Shown: positions 42,271 to 47,225 of the stretch, piece after piece
How the letters are laid out: every line of letters begins with the position of its first letter
How positions within the stretch are numbered: position 1 is the stretch's first letter
Source: Solihabitans fulvus
GTDB taxonomy: Bacteria > Actinomycetota > Actinomycetes > Mycobacteriales > Pseudonocardiaceae
Length of the DNA: 47,225 nucleotides
Assembly (NCBI RefSeq): GCF_008386585.1
Contig: NZ_VUOB01000076.1
Location: forward strand, 95,890 to 143,114
Direction of reading: 5' to 3'
Notes under the pieces: model-generated
The model's database searches: none
What the model was told of the DNA's origin: nothing
What the model saw: the letters and a program-made list of their open reading frames with translations, nothing else
Translations under genes and position numbers: made by a program

Positions 42271-45200
42271 GTGGAGGCCGGACTCGGCTTCACCACCATC
42301 GCGGGCTACTGCACCGGCCGGCACCTCCCCCAGTTGTCCGTCGGCGGCGAGTTCTCCCGGTTGCTCACCGCGATGGGCGTCCCGGCGGGCGAGGCGCACG
42401 AGGCGTGGTTCGCCAGACTGGCCACCCTGCGAAGCCGGGTCACCCGGCCCGCCGCCGCGAACCGCAATCCCTATCTCGGGCTTCGCGCGTTCGAGCCGTC
42501 CGACGCCGACGTGTACTTCGGCAGGGCCGACCTCGCGGCCAGGCTCGTCGACGAGGTGAACCGGCGCGGCGGAGGCGGCGCCCCGCTGATCGTGGTCGGG
42601 GCGTCAGGGTCGGGCAAGTCGTCGCTGTTGCGCGCCGGCCTGATCCCCGCTGTCGGTTCGTCGGTCCTGTTCACACCGGGCACGAAGCCGATGCTGGAGT
42701 GGACCAAGCACACCGCTGAGGCGGACGACGAGGCCGTGGTCGTGATCGACCAGTTCGAGGAACTGTTCACCCTGTGCTCGGACGACGCGGCCCGTAGCGC
42801 GTTCGTCGACGCGATGCTCGGTTGGCCGGGAGCCGTCGTGCTCGGCCTTCGCGCCAACCTCTACGACCGCGCCCTGGAACACCCGAAGCTCGCGGTCCTG
42901 TTGCAGAGCAACCAGATCGTCGTGGAGCCGATGGACGAACGCCAGTTGCGCGAGGTGATCGTCGAACCCGCGACGGCGGCCGGACTCGAGTTGCAGGACG
43001 GGCTGGTGGATCTGGTGCTGCGCGACACCGCGCGGGAACCCGGTGTGCTGCCACTGCTGTCGCACACCCTGCGCACGGTGGTCGAGCTGTCCCGGCAGCA
43101 GGTTTCGGACCGCGCCTCGATCCGGATCGAGCACTACCGCGCCGCCGGTGGCGTGCACGGCGCGGTCGCGCGCACTGCGGACGACGCGTATCGGGCGCTG
43201 TCCGCCGAGCGGCGGACCGTGGCAAGGAACCTGTTCCTGCGGTTGGTGCAGACCGACAAGAACGTCGCGGACACTCGCCGCAGGGTCACCTTCGACGAGC
43301 TGTTCGGCGGACGCTCGTCCACCGAGTCCGACGTCATCGCCGAGGTCCTCGACCTGTTCGTCGGACGAAGGCTGCTCACCACAGGCGCGGAGACCGTCGA
43401 AATCAGTCACGAGTGCCTGCTGTCGGCCTGGCCGCTGCTACAGCGCTGGCTGGCCGAGGACAGGATCGGCCAGCACGTGCACGGCAGACTCACTGCGGCC
43501 GCGCGTTCGTGGCACGAGGACGGCCGGCCGCAGGAGGGCCTCTACCGAGGCGGGCTGTTGGAGACCGCGTTGGACTGGGCGGCCGAACCAGGCCCGCGTG
43601 ACGCCATCAATCCACTGGAGCGGGACTTTCTCGACGCGTCCGTCGCCGACCGGTCCGCGCGAGTGGCGGCCGAACGGCGGGAAGTCCGTCGCCGCTACCA
43701 GTCGGCGAGCGCCGTGCTCGTCCTCCTGCTCGTCGCGGCCGGCGCAGGACTGTACGCCCACCAGGTCTCCAGCAACGCCGATCACGAGGCCGAGGTCGCG
43801 CTGTCGCGGCAGATCACCGGCAAGGCGATTCGCTTACGGGAGAAGGATCCCGCGCTCGCGGCGCAGCTCGCGCTCACCGCGTACCAGGTCGCGCCGACGC
43901 AGGAGGCGCGCGGCGCGCTGCTTGACACCTCGGCACGCCCGATGCCGCGACGGCTGCGCGCCGACGCGACCACGTCGAGCGCGGCGGATTCGCTCCTGGC
44001 GATCGGCACCGCCGCCGGGACGGTGCAGTTGTACCAGACCGGGTCCGACGGCGCCGCGACCCGCCTCGGCCCCGAACTACGGCTCGCCGGGCCCGTCGAC
44101 GTGGTGTCGCTCAGCGCCGACGCGACCATGCTCGCCGCCGGCACTCGCAGCGGCGCCGTCGCCGCCTGGCGGCTCGCGGACCCCGCGCAGCCCAAGGCGC
44201 TCCCCGTCCCCGCCGCCGGATCCGCGAGGATCTTCGGACTCGCGTTCAGCCAGGACGACTCGCTCCTGGCCGCAGGCGAGGGCGACGCGACGACCCGGAT
44301 CTGGGACCTGACCGGCAGCGCGCCGCCGACGAGCCTGACCGGCCCCGACCAGGCGGTGAAGAGCGTCGCGTTCGTCCCGCACGGCCGAATCGTCGCCGCC
44401 GGCAGCGACGACGGCACCGTGCACCTGTGGGACGCCGCCGTCCCGAACCGCCCGACCGCCCTGCCGACGCTGACCGGTCCGACCAGCAGGATCTTCACGG
44501 TCGCGGTCTCCCCCGACGGGCAGACCCTCGCGGCGGGCACAGCGGCCGAACACAGCGTCTACACGTGGCACATCGCGGACCCGACGCGCCCGACGAGTTC
44601 CGGTCCCCCGCTGACCGGACCGGCCAGCTGGATCAACACGCTCGCCTTCAGCCCGGATGGCGGCACGCTCGCCGCGGGCAGCTCCGACACGAAGCTGTGG
44701 CAGTGGGACCTGCACGGCAGAGGCGTCCTCACCGTGCTTCCCCATCCTGCCCCGGTGACCAGTGCGGTGTACCGGGACGCACACACCCTGATCACCACGG
44801 CGGGCGACAACGTCACCCGCACCTGGCCGCTGCCGGGCCCCCTGCTCACCGGCAGCACCAACCAGATCTTCTCCACCGCCTACGACGCGGCCGGGGACCG
44901 GCTGCTCGTCGGCGCGGGAGACCACAACCTCCGGCTCTGGGACCTCACCGACCCCGCGCACCCGGCGGGCGGCTACCCCGCGCTGAGTGCTCCCGCGGGG
45001 TTCGGCCAGTTGGTCGGCGCCTCCGTGCTCTCTCCCGACGGCCGCACCGCGATCGGTGGAGCCGGGGACGGCACGATCGACCTGTGGAGTCTCGCGGATC
45101 CCGCGAATCCCGTACGGCTCGGCGCACCGGTGCAGGTCGGGAAGTCCACGATCCAGGCGATCACCTTCGACCCCGCCGGCAGGATGCTGGCCGTGTCCAG

Positions 45201-45879
45201 CGACGACGGCACCGTCCACCTGCTCGACGTCACCGACCCGGCTCGACCGGTCATCGTCTCGACGCTGTCGGTCGGCGTGACCGCCTACGGTGTGCGGTTC
45301 AGCCCGGACGGACGCCTGCTGGCCGCCGCGAGCGGCGATGGTGCCGGCCTGCTGTGGAATGTGGCCGACAGGGCGCATCCACGGCTGCTGCACACCGTCA
45401 CCGGATTCACCGGGCCGGCGTACGCGGTCGCGTTCAGTCCTGATGGCAGGGTGCTCGCGTTCGGTGGCGCGGACTACACGGCCCGGCTCGTCGACCTGAG
45501 CAGGCCGGACGCGCCTCGACAGCTGGAACCGCGGCTCATCGGCCCGGTCGGCGAGATCTACGACCTGGCATTCGATCCCGCCGGCAGCGTCCTCGCCATC
45601 GCCAGCATCGACCGCACGATCTGGCTGTGGGATCTGCGCGTTCCGGCCCGACCCGCGCTGTTGGCGACCCTGAGCGCAGCCGATGACGGCCTGTTCACCG
45701 TCGCCTTCAGTCCCGCGGGCCACATTCTCGTCGCCGGGGGACGCGACACGGCCGTACGACTCTGGAACACCACGCCAGATCTGGTCGCCAGATCGATCTG
45801 CGCTACTGCGGGCGATCCGATCACGCGTTCGGAGTGGGACCAGTTCATCCCCGGCAAGCCGTATACCCCACCGTGTTGA
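42271..45879 (+). CDS. nSTAND1 NTPase with WD40 repeats and HTH-like N-terminus
   Basis: From GTG 42271 the protein is 1202 aa. It has an N-terminal HTH-like segment (about 1-55), NTPase domain with Walker A GASGSGKSS (about 110) and Walker B VVVIDQFEEL, a winged-helix/helical arm (to about 470), one membrane helix (about 480-500), and about a dozen WD40 blades (about 560-1190; repeated LAFSPDG and VHLWD motifs). These proteins act as signalling hubs, often in defence or development. Homologous-looking sequence (KFAEELDVLRRGCRKSYRRL) continues upstream in frame to about 42193 without a standard start, so the annotated start is probably too short. The natural start may be ATC 42193 after GCAGGGG. 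Confidence 0.88.
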   Translation: MEAGLGFTTIAGYCTGRHLPQLSVGGEFSRLLTAMGVPAGEAHEAWFARLATLRSRVTRPAAANRNPYLGLRAFEPSDADVYFGRADLAARLVDEVNRRGGGGAPLIVVGASGSGKSSLLRAGLIPAVGSSVLFTPGTKPMLEWTKHTAEADDEAVVVIDQFEELFTLCSDDAARSAFVDAMLGWPGAVVLGLRANLYDRALEHPKLAVLLQSNQIVVEPMDERQLREVIVEPATAAGLELQDGLVDLVLRDTAREPGVLPLLSHTLRTVVELSRQQVSDRASIRIEHYRAAGGVHGAVARTADDAYRALSAERRTVARNLFLRLVQTDKNVADTRRRVTFDELFGGRSSTESDVIAEVLDLFVGRRLLTTGAETVEISHECLLSAWPLLQRWLAEDRIGQHVHGRLTAAARSWHEDGRPQEGLYRGGLLETALDWAAEPGPRDAINPLERDFLDASVADRSARVAAERREVRRRYQSASAVLVLLLVAAGAGLYAHQVSSNADHEAEVALSRQITGKAIRLREKDPALAAQLALTAYQVAPTQEARGALLDTSARPMPRRLRADATTSSAADSLLAIGTAAGTVQLYQTGSDGAATRLGPELRLAGPVDVVSLSADATMLAAGTRSGAVAAWRLADPAQPKALPVPAAGSARIFGLAFSQDDSLLAAGEGDATTRIWDLTGSAPPTSLTGPDQAVKSVAFVPHGRIVAAGSDDGTVHLWDAAVPNRPTALPTLTGPTSRIFTVAVSPDGQTLAAGTAAEHSVYTWHIADPTRPTSSGPPLTGPASWINTLAFSPDGGTLAAGSSDTKLWQWDLHGRGVLTVLPHPAPVTSAVYRDAHTLITTAGDNVTRTWPLPGPLLTGSTNQIFSTAYDAAGDRLLVGAGDHNLRLWDLTDPAHPAGGYPALSAPAGFGQLVGASVLSPDGRTAIGGAGDGTIDLWSLADPANPVRLGAPVQVGKSTIQAITFDPAGRMLAVSSDDGTVHLLDVTDPARPVIVSTLSVGVTAYGVRFSPDGRLLAAASGDGAGLLWNVADRAHPRLLHTVTGFTGPAYAVAFSPDGRVLAFGGADYTARLVDLSRPDAPRQLEPRLIGPVGEIYDLAFDPAGSVLAIASIDRTIWLWDLRVPARPALLATLSAADDGLFTVAFSPAGHILVAGGRDTAVRLWNTTPDLVARSICATAGDPITRSEWDQFIPGKPYTPPC

Positions 45880-46031
45880 CCCGTGGGCGTACGAGTCTGT
45901 ACGAGAACGTGCGCGGCAGTACGGACCACGCTCTCGCCCTGTCTGCCATCGCCTGACCTCGCTAAACAGGTCGTGGAACAGCCCACAGGGCAGGTACGCC
46001 AACTGCCCGCGACCAGTCAGGGAGAACGGCA

Positions 46032-46394
46032 ATGTCCAGACAGACCTGCATGACGATCAGAGACCGAGGCAACTGGCGGCGCCGCGCCGCCGCTGTCGCC
46101 GTCGGCGCGATCGGCCTGGCCGGTGGCGCGGTCGCCATGGCGACCCCCGCGTCGGCCGCGACGATCATCGGTGGAATCGACGTCGGGCAGCAGTGCAGCG
46201 TCCAGACGTGGCGGCCGCTGGAGGCGCGACTGCTCGACCCGAACAACGCCTATTCCTGGCGCTGCTACTCGAAGTGGACCCAGAACTACTACGGCGTCGA
46301 CATGGACGGCGCCTGCCGAAACCAGTACGGCGCCGGCGCGTTCTCGGTCGTGCTCGACCCGAACAACGCCTACTCCTGGCGCTGCGCCCGCTGA
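46032..46394 (+). CDS. Small secreted protein with repeated LDPNNAYSWRC
   Basis: The 120-aa protein has a Tat- or Sec-like signal peptide (about 1-43; RRR followed by hydrophobic core, ending in ASA). The mature part contains two copies of LDPNNAYSWRC, nearly identical at DNA level, and four Cys that may form disulphides. GGGAGAA lies 5 nt before ATG 46032. Function unknown; I compare it only with small actinomycete exported proteins. Confidence 0.8.
   Translation: MSRQTCMTIRDRGNWRRRAAAVAVGAIGLAGGAVAMATPASAATIIGGIDVGQQCSVQTWRPLEARLLDPNNAYSWRCYSKWTQNYYGVDMDGACRNQYGAGAFSVVLDPNNAYSWRCAR
46228..46384 (+). repeat. Two near-identical 33-bp direct repeats
   Basis: Copies start at about 46231 and 46351 and encode LDPNNAYSWRC in the small secreted protein. 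They differ at about one base, showing recent duplication or strong constraint. Confidence 0.75.
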
Positions 46395-46423
46395 CACCGG
46401 ACGGCCGGAACGCGACGAAGAAA

Positions 46424-46459
46424 GGGCCGGTGACCGCGCGAAGACGCGGCCACCGGCCC
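46424..46459. terminator. Bidirectional terminator
   Basis: A 15-bp stem with one mismatch (46424-46438 and 46445-46459), 6-nt loop, then CTTCC lies between the convergent small secreted protein gene and the edge gene. Confidence 0.8.
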
Positions 46460-46497
46460 CTTCCTGGTGACCCGGTCGCGAGGGGTTTGGCGTCCGC

Positions 46498-47214
46498 TCA
46501 TTTCGTCCGGGTGAAGCGACCCCGAACCGCGTGCGCACCGTCGGCGGCCGTGGCCCGCACGTCATAGCTGTCGGCGTCGGCGTCGCGCTGCCCGGTGGCG
46601 TGGTTGTACTGGGCGGCGAACAACTGCTGTCCGGCCGGCACCGTGCGGCCCGGCTTGAGGTCCCAGCGGTAGACCAGTGCGCCACCGACCTCCTGCACGG
46701 TGATGGTGTAGTCGTCGCTCGGCCCGGTCTGCCACTGGCCGGTGCTCTGCACCCCGCCGGTCTGCGTGCTGCGCACCTCCACGGTGAGCGCGGTCAGCGG
46801 CACGGCTGTGTCGAGAGTGAGCGTGCTCTGTGCCCAGTAGACGGTGCTGTGTGGATCGATGGCGCCCTGCGCGGACAGCGGACCGTCCGAGACCCGGCTG
46901 CCGGCCGGAGAAACCGAGTTCGGTGCGCCCGTCGTCGGCCGGCCGACGGTCGTCCGGTCCGGCTGACCGGATGCGGGCGGCGCGGCCGAGCCGACGGTGG
47001 CGCGAGAGGAGGCCGGGGAGCTGGATGTCGTGGTCGGGCTCGGGACGACGAGAGTGGTCTCGCCGTTCGGGCGCGCCGGCGTGGTCGGGATGACTCCGGC
47101 GACGGCGAGGCCAGCGATGGCCAGGACTCGGGCCGCGACGCGGCCGACGGGCGACACCTTGGGCCACGTCCGGAGCCTACGGCGGACGGTGGTGCCGGCC
47201 ATGCCGCGGGGCAC
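46498..47214 (-). CDS. Secreted or anchored Thr/Pro-rich protein, possibly incomplete at the edge
   Basis: The reading frame gives up to 238 aa: a hydrophobic segment (about 28-46), a Ser/Thr/Pro linker (about 50-110), and a C-terminal beta-rich domain (about 115-235; STVYWAQSTLTLDTAVPLTA, LVYRWDLKPG, QLFAAQYNH). It is likely exported. ATG 47202 or GTG 47214 can start it, but the frame is near the window end and a start beyond the window cannot be excluded. No named family is recognised. Confidence 0.6.
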   Translation of the reverse strand: MPRGMAGTTVRRRLRTWPKVSPVGRVAARVLAIAGLAVAGVIPTTPARPNGETTLVVPSPTTTSSSPASSRATVGSAAPPASGQPDRTTVGRPTTGAPNSVSPAGSRVSDGPLSAQGAIDPHSTVYWAQSTLTLDTAVPLTALTVEVRSTQTGGVQSTGQWQTGPSDDYTITVQEVGGALVYRWDLKPGRTVPAGQQLFAAQYNHATGQRDADADSYDVRATAADGAHAVRGRFTRTK

Positions 47215-47225
47215 GCGTGCCAGCA

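Noticed and set aside
44077..46032. A 651-codon minus-strand open frame opposite the WD40 region
   Set aside because: It mirrors the repeated WD40 coding sequence and contains no recognisable domain or start context.
1..47225. rRNA, tRNA, transposase, integrase and CRISPR genes
   Set aside because: None was recognised by eye. The only insertion-like hint is the repeat pair at 12118-12476, which encodes no transposase.

Overview
The window is high-GC DNA with strong G/C preference in third codon positions, many GTG starts and frequent 4-bp ATGA/GTGA gene overlaps. This is typical of a filamentous actinomycete. The density of CBM2- and CBM13-tagged secreted enzymes, the XRE regulator paired with a conserved CxxC protein, and the nSTAND/WD40 protein fit Pseudonocardiales or a related order (inference; no rRNA or other marker is present).

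Region 1 (1-11960) is a plant-biomass locus. It holds a clan GH-A hydrolase with FN3 and CBM2, a GH48 cellobiohydrolase with N-terminal CBM2, an AA10 copper monooxygenase (LPMO) with CBM2 whose 3' end overlaps a Met-rich lipoprotein gene, two CE1-type esterases with ricin-type lectin modules, and a GH10 xylanase with the same kind of lectin module. CebR/CelR-like boxes (TGGGAGCGCTCCCA-like) lie upstream of the LPMO and GH48 genes. Strong hairpin terminators separate the units.

Region 2 (11961-18239) starts with an 800-bp intergenic stretch carrying repeats and LacI-type half-palindromes. It continues with a compact putative metabolic cluster: a free-standing adenylation enzyme, a membrane oxidoreductase resembling fungal TmpA, an enoyl-CoA hydratase-like enzyme, an AraC regulator, a PhyH-type Fe(II)/2-oxoglutarate dioxygenase and a 91-aa protein of unknown function. 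This is the best candidate for an undescribed system.

Region 3 (18303-24162) is a copper locus. CopC-like and YcnI-like proteins are on the minus strand. Divergently, there are a Pro-rich secreted protein, a CopD-like membrane protein, a cupredoxin with a duplicated C-terminal module, a small YceI-like protein and a membrane-anchored cupredoxin. A NACHT ATPase that has lost its N-terminus and carries a frameshift follows directly.

Region 4 (25942-32532) returns to hemicellulose and cellulose: a 1222-aa GH3 enzyme and a GH11 xylanase in one unit, diverging from a GH12 endoglucanase with FN3 and CBM2. Region 5 (32715-35928) has a CxxC protein diverging from an XRE regulator, then an expansin-like protein. 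Region 6 (35990-41985) is an L-fuconate utilisation locus: a FadR-type GntR repressor with a large palindromic operator candidate, L-fuconate dehydratase, and a sugar ABC importer (binding lipoprotein, double ATPase, permease). Region 7 (42193-47214) has an nSTAND1/WD40 protein whose natural start appears to be an ATC, a small secreted repeat protein, and a secreted Thr/Pro-rich protein at the window edge.

Together the genes describe a saprophyte that attacks lignocellulose outside the cell, supplies copper to extracytoplasmic enzymes, and imports and dehydrates an acid sugar. An adenylation/TmpA cluster lies between the xylan and copper loci.
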